Of a stretch of DNA of 64,000 bases, positions 55,285 through 63,112 are shown piece by piece (positions within the stretch are counted from its first letter, which is position 1; each line of letters opens with the position of its first letter). Source of the stretch: Pseudomonas sp. Choline-02u-1 (lineage in GTDB: Bacteria; Pseudomonadota; Gammaproteobacteria; Pseudomonadales; Pseudomonadaceae); contig NZ_PJBC01000013.1 of NCBI RefSeq assembly GCF_002836515.1, forward strand, positions 62,001 to 126,000, given 5' to 3'. The translations under genes and the position numbers were made by a program. The notes under the pieces are model-generated. The model worked only from the letters and a program-made list of their open reading frames with translations, was not told the origin of the DNA and did not search any database.

Positions 55285-55695
55285 TCAGCACTCATTCAAA
55301 TCCTGCTTTGGCTTGCTCTTGTCGCCCAAGCCCTCCAGATCAAATACCTGACTTTCGCCAAGTGCGCGGTAATGCTGGCGCAGCGCTTCAAGCTGCTTCA
55401 AATCCAGCGCCTCCAGGCCAAGCATCGCGTTCTGCGCTTCCTTGTTCACCCGCAGCAGCTCATCGAGTTTCAAATGCAAAATGTCGGTATCGCGGTTCTG
55501 CGTGTTCTGAATCAGGAACACCATCAGGAACGTGATGATCGTCGTTGAGGTATTGATGATCAGTTGCCAAGTGTCGTTGTAACCAAAAATCGGCCCGCTC
55601 AACCCCCACAACCCGATCAGAATCAATGCCCCCATGAACGTCTTCGGGCTACCGGCCCACAGGGCAAGTTTTTGGGCAATTTTTGCGAATTTCAT
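55285..55695 (-). CDS. low-affinity iron permease-family small membrane protein
   Basis: A 136-residue protein with two hydrophobic helices (about 20-36 and 43-63). It has the conserved LIINTSTTIITFLMVFLIQNTQNRDT segment that Pfam groups with yeast Fet4-like proteins; the remainder is a soluble helical tail. Whether it transports iron is not established. ATG 55695 has AAGGA before it; a longer frame is rejected. Leftward, divergent from tam. Confidence 0.82.
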   Translation of the reverse strand: MKFAKIAQKLALWAGSPKTFMGALILIGLWGLSGPIFGYNDTWQLIINTSTTIITFLMVFLIQNTQNRDTDILHLKLDELLRVNKEAQNAMLGLEALDLKQLEALRQHYRALGESQVFDLEGLGDKSKPKQDLNEC

Positions 55696-55856
55696 GATGG
55701 GAGTCCTTGTTTTGAGAGCTTGAAATTCAGACATCGGCGTTGCGCTGAAAATTCTGTTTACAAACTTTCGACGCAGGACTTTGCTCGCAAAGGCGTGCCG
55801 CGCAGATCGCTGTATCGTGTCGTCAATTGCCAAGACACCCTCGACAGGAGAACGCC

Positions 55857-56627
55857 ATGAGCTGGTCTGCCAAGCAGTACGTCGCTTTCGAAGATGAACG
55901 CACCCGCCCGGCTCGTGATCTGCTGGCGGCGATACCCACAACGCAGGCGCGAGCGGTGGTGGATATTGGTTGCGGGCCGGGCAATTCCACCGAGTTGCTG
56001 GTGCAACGTTTCCCCGAGGCTACTGTGAGCGGCCTCGACAGTTCGGCAGACATGATCGCCGCGGCGCGCAAGCGCTTGCCCGATGTGCAGTTCGAGGTGG
56101 CCGAGATCGACAAGTGGACCGATCAAGGCCCGTTCGATGTGATCTTCGCCAACGCGGTTTTGCAATGGGTGCCTGATCACGCTTCGTTGCTGCCAGCCCT
56201 GGCGAGCAGACTTTCAGACGGCGGCAGCCTGGCGATCCAGATGCCAGACAACCTCAATGAACCGTCTCACCGTTTGATGCGCGAAGTCGCCGCCAATGGG
56301 CCGTGGGCGAGCAAGCTTGCAGGCGCTGCCGGGCAGCGTACCGATATGGCCAATGCCAGTGAATTTTTCGCGATGCTGCGCCCGTACTGCGCGCGAGTGG
56401 ATGTGTGGCGCACGACGTATCATCATCAATTGCCGGGCGGAGCGGCGGGGGTGGTCGAGTGGTTCAAAGGCAGTGGTTTGATTCCATTTCTGAGCCCGTT
56501 GACCGAGGAGGAGCAGGCGCAGTATCTGCAGCGGTATCTGGCGCAAGTTGCAAGGGCTTATCCCGCATTGGCTGATGGCTCGGTGCTGTTGCCGTTTCCA
56601 CGGCTGTTTATCGTTGCGACTCGCTGA
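55857..56627 (+). CDS. tam: trans-aconitate 2-methyltransferase Tam
   Basis: SAM-dependent enzyme that methylates trans-aconitate. The 256-residue product has motif I VVDIGCGPGNSTELL near residues 33-47 and motif II SGLDSSADMIAAAR. The ANAVLQWVPDH segment is a strong family mark, and WRTTYHHQLPG in the second half fits Tam. GACAGGAGA precedes ATG 55857. Confidence 0.9.
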   Translation: MSWSAKQYVAFEDERTRPARDLLAAIPTTQARAVVDIGCGPGNSTELLVQRFPEATVSGLDSSADMIAAARKRLPDVQFEVAEIDKWTDQGPFDVIFANAVLQWVPDHASLLPALASRLSDGGSLAIQMPDNLNEPSHRLMREVAANGPWASKLAGAAGQRTDMANASEFFAMLRPYCARVDVWRTTYHHQLPGGAAGVVEWFKGSGLIPFLSPLTEEEQAQYLQRYLAQVARAYPALADGSVLLPFPRLFIVATR

Positions 56628-56751
56628 AACAGTTTCCCAAGCGAGCTCGCTTTGAGTCTTGAATTCGACGCGTTGTTTCAGGTCGGCGTAGCGGGCTGAA
56701 ACAACTCGTTCACGCTGAATTCGCCGGAAAGTTCTTTCTGTATCCGGGGCT

Positions 56752-57014
56752 TTTAAACGGGTTACGCCGTGGCCGTTTAAAGTTGAATCGCGTTACGTCC
56801 CGATGCCTACAAATCCTTGCGCCTCTGCCTACCGGTACGCCAGAATCCGCCGGCTTGTGCGCCTGGGGGGCGGTCGGTAACTTGGTTCGCGTCACTGATT
56901 TGCAGTGATCGGGTTTAGCAGCCCGGCCAGGATTGACCAACGGTTGCACATGTACCTTCCAGTCAGGCTTCGCCTGCACTTGATGGTGGCTGTGCGCATG
57001 GCACCCTCGGGTGC
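56752..57014 (+). other. hairpin-rich leader upstream of the DUF6124 gene
   Basis: At least five inverted repeats line up in the 5' region: TTTAAACGG/CCGTTTAAA (56752-56781), TCACTG/CAGTGA (56892-56908), CGGG/CCCG (about 56910-56925), CAGGC/GCCTG around a TTC loop (56964-56976), and GCACCC/GGGTGC with a two-base loop (57001-57014). An in-frame extension of the coding sequence crosses it from a GTG at 56905, but the extension looks like structured non-coding DNA. I recall similar leaders before related Pseudomonas genes. The bases from 56628 to 56751 show no gene. Confidence 0.45.
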
Positions 57015-57114
57015 GCCGGGTTTTGGACTTCCTACCGGTCTGCTAACTTGCGTACAGCTGCCACCCTTTCGTATAGCAGCGGGACGGTTGCAGTTACCAC
57101 TACAGGAAGATTCC

Positions 57115-57474
57115 ATGTTCAAAGTAACGCCAAATCCACCGGAAACCGATCCGGCCTCCCCGTACCAATCCCTCAATTCGAAAAAACTCCACGAAGCCGC
57201 CGAACGCGCCCTCGACCACTACCTCATTCCGCCGCAAACCAGCTCACCGCCATACCAGACCAGCAGCATGTTCCAAGTCAACCCGAGCACCGACACCGAG
57301 TCGCTACTGGTCAACGCCAGCGAATCCCTTGGCTCGGCCAGCGTCATGCTGGGCGACTTTGCCGCCTTGCTCGACGGCAGCCAGCGCAAGACCCTGCTCG
57401 GCATCGCCCAGGTCGTCATACTGGGTGAACTGGCGGCAAATCAGGTGCTGGATAAAGTGGTGCCGGTGGGTTAG
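57115..57474 (+). CDS. DUF6124-family protein, 119 aa
   Basis: A small soluble protein beginning MFKVTPNPPETDPASPYQS. The conserved helical part is KKLHEAAERALDHYL, and the second half is TESLLVNASESLGSASVMLGDFAALLDGSQRKTLLGIAQVV. It is a Pseudomonas-specific family of unknown function, often in several copies per genome. ATG 57115 follows AGGAAGA. An intrinsic terminator follows. Confidence 0.85.
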   Translation: MFKVTPNPPETDPASPYQSLNSKKLHEAAERALDHYLIPPQTSSPPYQTSSMFQVNPSTDTESLLVNASESLGSASVMLGDFAALLDGSQRKTLLGIAQVVILGELAANQVLDKVVPVG

Positions 57475-57499
57475 CCGGCGTTGATTTCCGAGTAAAAAG

Positions 57500-57524
57500 A
57501 AACCGGTCGTTGCGACCGGTTTTG
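57500..57524. terminator. bidirectional terminator after the DUF6124 gene
   Basis: AACCGGTCG and CGACCGGTT pair across a three-base TTG loop, with a T-run after and an A-run before. It also serves the convergent antitoxin gene. Confidence 0.85.
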
Positions 57525-57540
57525 CATGCAATATATTTCT

Positions 57541-57744
57541 TCAGACACTGGCGAGCAGGCATTCATAAGGAATGCGCAAGCCATCGTGCAGACGTTTGAT
57601 CATTGCCAGACTCAGCTTGCGCTTGCGGTTCAATACTTCCGAAACACGGCCACTGGGGCCAATAAAGGGCTCGAGATCCCGCGGCGTCAAGCCTTGCTGA
57701 TCCATACGAAATTTGATGGCTTCAATGGGATCAGAGGGCTGCAT
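57541..57744 (-). CDS. HigA-like helix-turn-helix antitoxin, shorter than usual
   Basis: The 67 residues from ATG 57744 include the XRE-type helix-turn-helix of HigA antitoxins: PSDPIEAIKFRMDQQGLTPRDLEPFIG and RVSEVLNRKRKLSLAMIKRLH. The reading frame stays open and family-like for about 19 codons upstream (EEILALLTEKYEEQHFP). It then runs into the terminator of the hicB gene with no ATG. Complete family members have about 45 more N-terminal residues, so the gene looks cut. No toxin partner lies beside it. Confidence 0.65.
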   Translation of the reverse strand: MQPSDPIEAIKFRMDQQGLTPRDLEPFIGPSGRVSEVLNRKRKLSLAMIKRLHDGLRIPYECLLASV

Positions 57745-57809
57745 CGGAAAATGCTGCTCCTCATACTTTTCAGTCAGCAGAGCGAGAATTTCCTCAAACG
57801 TCAGACATG

Positions 57810-57835
57810 AAAAAACCGGCTACTGAGAGCCGGTT
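57810..57835 (-). terminator. terminator of the hicAB unit
   Basis: Leftward, AACCGGCT and AGCCGGTT form an 8-bp stem with a 6-base loop, followed by a T-run. It sits just before the short HigA-like gene. Confidence 0.85.
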
Positions 57836-57851
57836 GGGCAGTAAGAATTCT

Positions 57852-58259
57852 TTAACCCTGCTGCAAGACCTTCAACGCCGCCGAAGCCAGAAACCCCGAT
57901 CGGCTTTTCTCCTCAGGATGATGCAACACGTACTCATCAATGCGATTGAGCAAGTGCCCCGGCAGCGTGATGTTGAGCTTCTGTGCTTTGCCCAGGTATT
58001 TGACCACGTCGATATCCACTACCGCCCACGCACATCCGGCGTACTGCGGATTGGCGACATGCAGGCTCAATTTGCTGGCCGATGGAATCGGCGCACCCTC
58101 GTCTGCCAGAATTTCGAAATGACCTTCGATCGCCTCGCGCGCCATGGCGACGGCGTCATCAAGGTCGTCGCCGGCAGAAAAGCAGCCAGGAATGTCCGGC
58201 ACTTCAACTCCCCAAGCGTGTTCCTCGTCGCCTATTGAAATCGCAATCGGGTAAAGCAT
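57852..58259 (-). CDS. hicB: HicB-family antitoxin
   Basis: A 135-residue protein. The N-terminal HicB_like fold (MLYPIAISIGDEEHAWGVEVPDIPGCFSAGD) binds the toxin. The C-terminal ribbon-helix-helix (KLNITLPGHLLNRIDEYVLHHPEEKSRSGFLASAAL) binds DNA. The reading frame is intact. It lies 35 bases downstream of the hicA stop in the usual toxin-antitoxin order. Confidence 0.9.
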   Translation of the reverse strand: MLYPIAISIGDEEHAWGVEVPDIPGCFSAGDDLDDAVAMAREAIEGHFEILADEGAPIPSASKLSLHVANPQYAGCAWAVVDIDVVKYLGKAQKLNITLPGHLLNRIDEYVLHHPEEKSRSGFLASAALKVLQQG

Positions 58260-58294
58260 GTTCGTGATCCTCCAAGGCAACGCTGAGAACGCAT

Positions 58295-58473
58295 TCAGAG
58301 CATGGCCTGTTGCAAAATACTGATGGCCGTTTTTTGAGCAGATCCTTTTTTGGATGCGGCACTGTTACCAATCCTGGTTTGGTTGGATGTTTGAAGTGAT
58401 GATGACTGCCCCGGATACGTACCAGAAACCAACCGTCCGCGACGAGTTGTCCGATTAAAAAACGGTTATTCAC
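58295..58473 (-). pseudogene. hicA: HicA-family mRNA interferase, frameshifted
   Basis: The start is normal: MNNRFLIGQLVADGWFLVRI, then RGSHHHFKHPTKPGLVTVPHPKKDLL with the catalytic His of the SHHHF motif. At a run of six T on the forward strand (58330-58335) the frame is lost. Adding one base restores KTAISILQQAML and a stop at 58295-58297, exactly the 59 residues expected for HicA. As written, translation continues out of frame to 58204 over the start of hicB. Either a real one-base deletion or a sequencing error in the homopolymer explains it. Confidence 0.8.
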
Positions 58474-58822
58474 AACACCTCCCTGTGGTGTGCTTGGTGG
58501 TTACTATACCTACTGAATTCTACAGATCAATAGACTTGCTACCGTTCAGCCATTGTGGCGTCCGGCGAGGTGGTCAACCCAGTCTGGGCCGCGCGTGTTT
58601 GGAGGAACGATGGTTGTGTTGCAGTGTTTTGCTGTGACATTTACGCGGCAAAATGAAAGAAAATCGCTCAGCCAGTCATTGCGACTGATAGAGCGAGCTA
58701 GGCCGTAAGGAGGGCGACGTTGGGATCGATCCTTCTCTGGATGATGTTCAGAGTCGCTGGGGTTCTTTTTGGAGGTGAAGGCTTTTCCTTGGAAATTGTC
58801 TTTCACCAACTTCCAGACACAA
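58474..58822. other. intergenic region, no gene called
   Basis: This contains a leftward frame of 87 codons (58546-58809), rich in Ser, Arg and Asn, without a recognised domain or good ribosome-binding site. Composition is lower in GC than the neighbours. It could be remnant DNA linked to the toxin-antitoxin genes. Confidence 0.4.
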
Positions 58823-58849
58823 AAAAACCGGCCATCAAGGCCGGTTTTT
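58823..58849. terminator. bidirectional hairpin near tRNA-Gly
   Basis: AAAAACCGGCC and GGCCGGTTTTT pair over an ATCAA loop, with A- and T-runs on the two sides. It lies just downstream of the leftward tRNA and probably ends its transcript. Confidence 0.85.
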
Positions 58850-58898
58850 CAATTCCTGCATCCCCCGTCAGACAACACAACGCGAGATCAATATTCGG

Positions 58899-58972
58899 TG
58901 GAGCGGGTAGAGGGAATCGAACCCTCATCTAAAGCTTGGGAAGCTTTCGTTCTACCACTAAACTATACCCGC
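58899..58972 (-). tRNA. tRNA-Gly(CCC)
   Basis: A 74-nt leftward gene with an encoded 3' CCA. The acceptor stem GCGGGTA/TACCCGC is perfect, the T-loop GTTCGAT is standard, and a 5-bp anticodon stem AAAGC/GCTTT closes the loop TTCCCAA, giving the anticodon CCC at 58938-58940 (reads GGG). Confidence 0.95.
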
Positions 58973-59130
58973 TCAGAGCGGCTGACTTTGTACCAGACTC
59001 GGCCACGGATTTGAAGTTTTCTTTTCTCTGCGATGGCTTTTTCACGCAGAAAACGGTCAATCGCGAGCAAGGGCTGCGCCGTTGTAAACAGGCACTTCAC
59101 ACTTGCAGTCTTGCCCGCGATGACGCTGTT

Positions 59131-60015
59131 TCAAATGGCCAATGCATGTTGATCCTGCACAAACGAGTAGCGCATCCGGGTGGCTTGCGGCGCTGGTTTA
59201 AGAAAGCCGAGCAGGGCGTTCTGGCTGTCGCGGCACGCAGCCTTGTGTTCCATGTCGAGGAAGTGTCCGGTGGCTTGCAGGGTGGTGAAGCTGCTGTGGG
59301 CGACGTGGTTGCCGAACAGGCGCGCATCCTCGGCGGCGGTGTATTCGTCCCATTCGCCGTTGAGAAACAGCACCGGCACGTTGATCTTTTTCGCCGCGTT
59401 CACATAGCACTGCCGATCGCTGTGCAGCACATCGTTGATGTGAAAGTGCATCTGCCCATATTCATGCTCGGCCAGGCTGCTGACGTGGCGATAGTTGAAG
59501 CGTTTGAACAGTGACGGCAGGTGTTTGCCGATGGTGTTGTTGACCAGATGCCCGACCCGATCGCCGTCGCGGCTGCCGAGGTAGTCGACGCCGCGCTCGA
59601 GGTAGTCGAGCATGTGCGCATTGATCACCGGCGAGAACGAGCTGATCACGGCTTTTTCTATGCGCCGGGGTTGCTGGGCGAGGGCAACCAGCGTGGCGGC
59701 GCCGCCCCAGGAGAACGACAGCACATGCTCGGCTGCAAAGTGGTCGATCAGCTCCAGCAGAATCTGCCCTTCGACTTCCTTCGTCAGATGTTTCTCATGC
59801 CGGTTGTGAGCTTTTGACCGACCCGCGTAGGGCTGGTCGTAGCAGACCACGTTGAACTGCGGGTGCAGGTTTTTCACGGTCTGTGCAAACGACGCAGTCG
59901 TGGCCATCGAGCCGTTGACCAGAATGATGGTCTTTTCTGCGGCGTCTGCGCGATAGAACTCCGTGTAAACCCGATACTGACCCTGTATATCCAGCACAGC
60001 GATTTCTGGCCTCAT
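59131..60015 (-). CDS. phaG: 3-hydroxydecanoyl-ACP:CoA transacylase PhaG
   Basis: Links fatty-acid synthesis to medium-chain polyhydroxyalkanoate by releasing 3-hydroxyacyl chains from ACP. The 294-residue alpha/beta hydrolase starts MRPEIAVLDIQGQYRVYTEFY. The nucleophile elbow is SFSWGG near residues 131-136; NGEWDEYTAAEDARLF and ATGHFLDME supply the acid and base. The whole sequence is close to P. putida PhaG as I recall it, and more distantly to RhlA. ATG 60015 gives the known N-terminus. Confidence 0.94.
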   Translation of the reverse strand: MRPEIAVLDIQGQYRVYTEFYRADAAEKTIILVNGSMATTASFAQTVKNLHPQFNVVCYDQPYAGRSKAHNRHEKHLTKEVEGQILLELIDHFAAEHVLSFSWGGAATLVALAQQPRRIEKAVISSFSPVINAHMLDYLERGVDYLGSRDGDRVGHLVNNTIGKHLPSLFKRFNYRHVSSLAEHEYGQMHFHINDVLHSDRQCYVNAAKKINVPVLFLNGEWDEYTAAEDARLFGNHVAHSSFTTLQATGHFLDMEHKAACRDSQNALLGFLKPAPQATRMRYSFVQDQHALAI

Positions 60016-60331
60016 GTCATAAGACTCCTGGCAAGCAAGCGGGTATGCGCGCAATCGAGATTGCACGAGCTTTGTGACAGGTAGGCATACGCCTGGAATT
60101 TGCTGGCCCATGTCGATCCATTACGGCAGGTCGACGGGTGTTGTTATTGGCGGGCAGATTGCCGGCTGAGGCGCAGCCCTTGAGGGCAGACGACCGACAA
60201 AAAGTTTCTTGGAAGTATGTGGTGACTCATCGGTCACATTTCGGCCGACGACCTGATTCAAGCAGGGGACTCAGGATCACGCAAGTGCCGTCGGTGAATT
60301 GTTCGACAACTTCGGCTGAGCGGTCGCCGGC
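60016..60331. other. intergenic region upstream of phaG, no gene
   Basis: This 316-bp gap between the leftward rsuA-type and phaG genes contains short frames without starts or ribosome-binding sites. It should hold the phaG promoter. No clear operator was recognised. Confidence 0.5.
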
Positions 60332-61024
60332 TTAGAACAAATGAATCTCTTCGGTGCGCAAAGCGCGGTACTCGCCCGGTTTTAGCGCGTGATCCAGCGT
60401 CAGTTCGCCGATGGATTCACGGTGCAGGTGCAGGACTTTATTGTTGAAGAAGCCAAACATGCGCTTGACCTGATGGTAGCGGCCTTCAACGATGCTCAGC
60501 CGCGCCGAGCGTGGGCCGAGCAGCTCCAGCTGCGCCGGTTGCGTGGTCAGATCTTCGAAAGCGAAGTAGATGCCCTCGGCAAATTTCAGCGCGTAGCTCG
60601 GGTCGATGTCCTGTTCGGTTTCGACGTAGTAGACCTTTGGCAGTTTGGTTTGTGGCTGCGTCAGGCGTCGCGACCAGGTGCCGTCATTGGTGATCAGCAT
60701 CAGCCCGGTGGTGTTGAAATCCAGACGCCCGGCGATGTGCAGATCGTCCTTGTGCGGTTCATCGAGCAGGTCGAGCACGGTCGCATGCTGCGGGTCGCGG
60801 GTGGCGCTGACGCAACCCGGCGGTTTGTGCAGCATGAAATAGCGCGCCGGTTTGCCGCTCTGCAGCACCTCATCATCGACTTCGACCCGACTGAATTCCA
60901 GCACGTCACTGTGCGGGTCGCTGACGACTTTTCCGTCAATCCGAACGCGTTTTTCCACCAGCAACAGGCGAACCTGCTGACGGTTGTAGCGGGGCAGATT
61001 GCTGAGGAAGCGGTCGACGCGCAT
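60332..61024 (-). CDS. rsuA: 16S rRNA pseudouridine synthase, RsuA type
   Basis: A 230-residue enzyme that makes pseudouridine in 16S rRNA. The N-terminal S4-like RNA-binding part (MRVDRFLSNLPRYNRQQVRLLL) is followed by the catalytic motif AGRLDFNTTGLMLITND, with the essential Asp near residue 101. The late RYHQVKRMFGFFNNKVLHLHRE is typical. ATG 61024 is used; a GTG two codons earlier is possible. Confidence 0.92.
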   Translation of the reverse strand: MRVDRFLSNLPRYNRQQVRLLLVEKRVRIDGKVVSDPHSDVLEFSRVEVDDEVLQSGKPARYFMLHKPPGCVSATRDPQHATVLDLLDEPHKDDLHIAGRLDFNTTGLMLITNDGTWSRRLTQPQTKLPKVYYVETEQDIDPSYALKFAEGIYFAFEDLTTQPAQLELLGPRSARLSIVEGRYHQVKRMFGFFNNKVLHLHRESIGELTLDHALKPGEYRALRTEEIHLF

Positions 61025-61057
61025 GGTCACGATTCAACGGACAAAGGGCCGAGCATC

Positions 61058-61288
61058 TTACGGGATCGGCCGCCGGCCTGCTTGCAGTTGCGCTTCAACC
61101 TGTGCGCAGCGCGGGCACAGGCAGGCTTGATTGCGTAGCTCGGCCGGCAGCGCTTCGAGCACCGCCGGCTCGATGGTCACGCCATAGCACCAGCATTCGC
61201 GGTCGGCGGTGCGCGGGTCGGCGAGGCTGCAATCGTTGCGGGCGCCGCAGGCCGGGCAGTGGTCGGATTTGATGTTGAGATCAGGCAT
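61058..61288 (-). CDS. cysteine-rich CWC-family protein, 76 aa
   Basis: A small protein with metal-binding cysteine pairs: CPAC near residues 11-14, a central CWC (ECWCYGV) and CLCPRC near the end, after which the family is named. It starts within the last eight bases of the diguanylate cyclase gene, so the two are translationally coupled. Function unknown; zinc binding is likely. Confidence 0.85.
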   Translation of the reverse strand: MPDLNIKSDHCPACGARNDCSLADPRTADRECWCYGVTIEPAVLEALPAELRNQACLCPRCAQVEAQLQAGRRPIP

Positions 61289-62768
61289 AGGTCGAGTGCG
61301 GCATTTCCATGCAGGTGCGGTTGCGCCCGGATTGCTTGGCGCGGTACATCGCATGATCGGCCCGCGACAGCAGAGTGTGCAAGGTGTCATCGCGCTGCAA
61401 GGTAGTGGCGCCGATACTCACCGTCAGATGCAGGCTGTGGCCATCGTAGGCATATTCGTGTTGCTCGACATGCTGGCGGATTTTCTCGGCAATTCTCTGC
61501 CCGGTCTCGCCGTCGGTGTCTTTCAACAGAACGATGAATTCCTCACCGCCCCAGCGGCAGACGATATCGGCATGGCGCAGGCAACTCTGCAGATCGCGGG
61601 CGAACCCGATCAACACCTGATCGCCGGCCATGTGCCCATAGGTGTCGTTCAACGCCTTGAAGTGGTCGAGGTCGAGCAGCAACGCGGTCAGCGGCTTGGT
61701 TTCCCGTTGGGCCTCGTGCAGCGCTTGCGCGGCGAGGATGTCGAAGCCGCGTCGATTCGGCAGTTCGGTGAGGCTGTCGAGGGTGGCGTGCGCCTGAATC
61801 TTCGCCTGGAAGCGCTTGATCACTCGATTGAGCAAGGCCAGTACGATCAACGTCACCAACAGGCAGATCAGCAGATTGAGATACAGCGACTGACGGATTT
61901 CACTCAGCGCGCCGTCTTCACGTTTATCGACGAACAGGTACCAGTTCAACTCGGGGATAAACCGTACGTTGAGAAAATGCCCCTGTCCGTGGGTTGAATA
62001 TTCGTAACTGCCGCTGTGCGGCTTGGGCAACTGGCTGACCAGACTTTTCATGCTTTCCAGTTCGCTAAGACTCTGGCCGATGTGCGCGCCCTCCGGGCCA
62101 CCTTCGGCACCGGTCAACACCAGGCGGCCGAAGGTGTCAACGAAGTACACGCTGCGTTGATAGCGCTGTTGATACTTGTCGATCAGCTTGATCACCGCGT
62201 CCACGGTCAGGCCCACTCCGGCAGCGCCGATAAAGCGGTTGTGGTAGTCGTAGACCTTGTAGTTGATGAAGAACGTCAGGTTGTCCTTGTTGGCCAGGTC
62301 CGGGTCGACGTTGATCTCGTAGGGATCCTGCATGTCGCGCACGCGGAAGTACCAGGTGTCGCGCGGTTCATCGATTTTGACCTGTTTGAGGACGCCTTTG
62401 GCGTGGTAGTAGGTGAGAGTGGCATTAGAGACGAAAAACGCCGTGTAGGCGCCGTAATGGGTCATGACTTCGTCGAGGTAACGAGTCATCTGCTCGGGAT
62501 TCTGCTCGCCGTTGACCACCCAATCGCGCATGAACGTGTCGCGGGACATCATCGAAGATATGAGGATCGGCCGCACCAGATCTTTCTGGATTTCCGAATA
62601 GACCGTGTCGGAGGTCAGCGGTAGTTCGGTGTTGACGATGTTGTCGCGGATCGACTCGCGGGAGGCGAAATAGCTCAACAGCGACGTGGCGAGAAACCCG
62701 GCGCCGAGCAGGGCGACGAGGGTAAGCACCAGTGAACGTTGCGAGTACAGGGGAGAACGAAGCGGCAT
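61281..62768 (-). CDS. membrane sensor diguanylate cyclase (Cache-like/GGDEF)
   Basis: Makes cyclic di-GMP in response to a periplasmic signal. Residues 1-30 form the first helix and residues about 300-320 the second. The region between (MTHYGAYTAFFVSNATLTYYHAKG and RDTWYFRVRDMQDPYEINVDPD) is a dCache-type sensor. A GGDEF domain fills the C-terminal 170 residues with an active GGEEF. An RHAD inhibitory site lies exactly five residues before it, so feedback control should work. Length is 495 residues. It is followed by the small CWC gene in the same unit. Confidence 0.93.
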   Translation of the reverse strand: MPLRSPLYSQRSLVLTLVALLGAGFLATSLLSYFASRESIRDNIVNTELPLTSDTVYSEIQKDLVRPILISSMMSRDTFMRDWVVNGEQNPEQMTRYLDEVMTHYGAYTAFFVSNATLTYYHAKGVLKQVKIDEPRDTWYFRVRDMQDPYEINVDPDLANKDNLTFFINYKVYDYHNRFIGAAGVGLTVDAVIKLIDKYQQRYQRSVYFVDTFGRLVLTGAEGGPEGAHIGQSLSELESMKSLVSQLPKPHSGSYEYSTHGQGHFLNVRFIPELNWYLFVDKREDGALSEIRQSLYLNLLICLLVTLIVLALLNRVIKRFQAKIQAHATLDSLTELPNRRGFDILAAQALHEAQRETKPLTALLLDLDHFKALNDTYGHMAGDQVLIGFARDLQSCLRHADIVCRWGGEEFIVLLKDTDGETGQRIAEKIRQHVEQHEYAYDGHSLHLTVSIGATTLQRDDTLHTLLSRADHAMYRAKQSGRNRTCMEMPHSTYA

Positions 62769-63112
62769 GGCAGATCCGTTGGCAATGGCCCGATGGGATG
62801 CATTCTAGTGGGATGGTCGGGAAAACACTGCGGGATTTGTGCCTGAAATGGCGAGGGATACGACTCAGAGATTTGTCAGGGAAATCGCTGCCCGCACCCC
62901 AGCGCTCTGCCGAAGGGTGAGGCAGTTAATTAGGGTGATGGCAAAATTGTGCGTTTGACAGGTAAACAAGATTTCATAATCACTTGTTTCAACTTGTTGC
63001 GGGAACGCACCAGATTCCGAAAACGCTGTCTGATTTTTCGACAGTCACAGAATTAATGACTGTCGCCTGCCAGCGTCGCTGGTGTGGCCAACCCGCGGTC
63101 CAGGAGGCCGCC
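62769..63112. other. divergent promoter region, no gene
   Basis: A 344-bp gap between the leftward cyclase and the rightward lipoprotein gene. It is AT-richer around 62930-63060. A CTGTC/GACAG hairpin is present near 63028-63046. No coding frame is supported. Confidence 0.5.

Noticed and set aside
56905..57114. N-terminal extension of the DUF6124 protein from a GTG
   Set aside because: It crosses hairpins in the leader, and the family N-terminus begins at MFKVTPNPP.
58546..58809. Leftward frame of 87 codons beside tRNA-Gly
   Set aside because: No recognised domain or credible ribosome-binding site; kept only as a note on the gap.
63001..63034. Possible AlgU-type promoter (GAAC...TCTGA) before the lipoprotein gene
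   Set aside because: The spacing between the two boxes is about 20 bases instead of 16-17.
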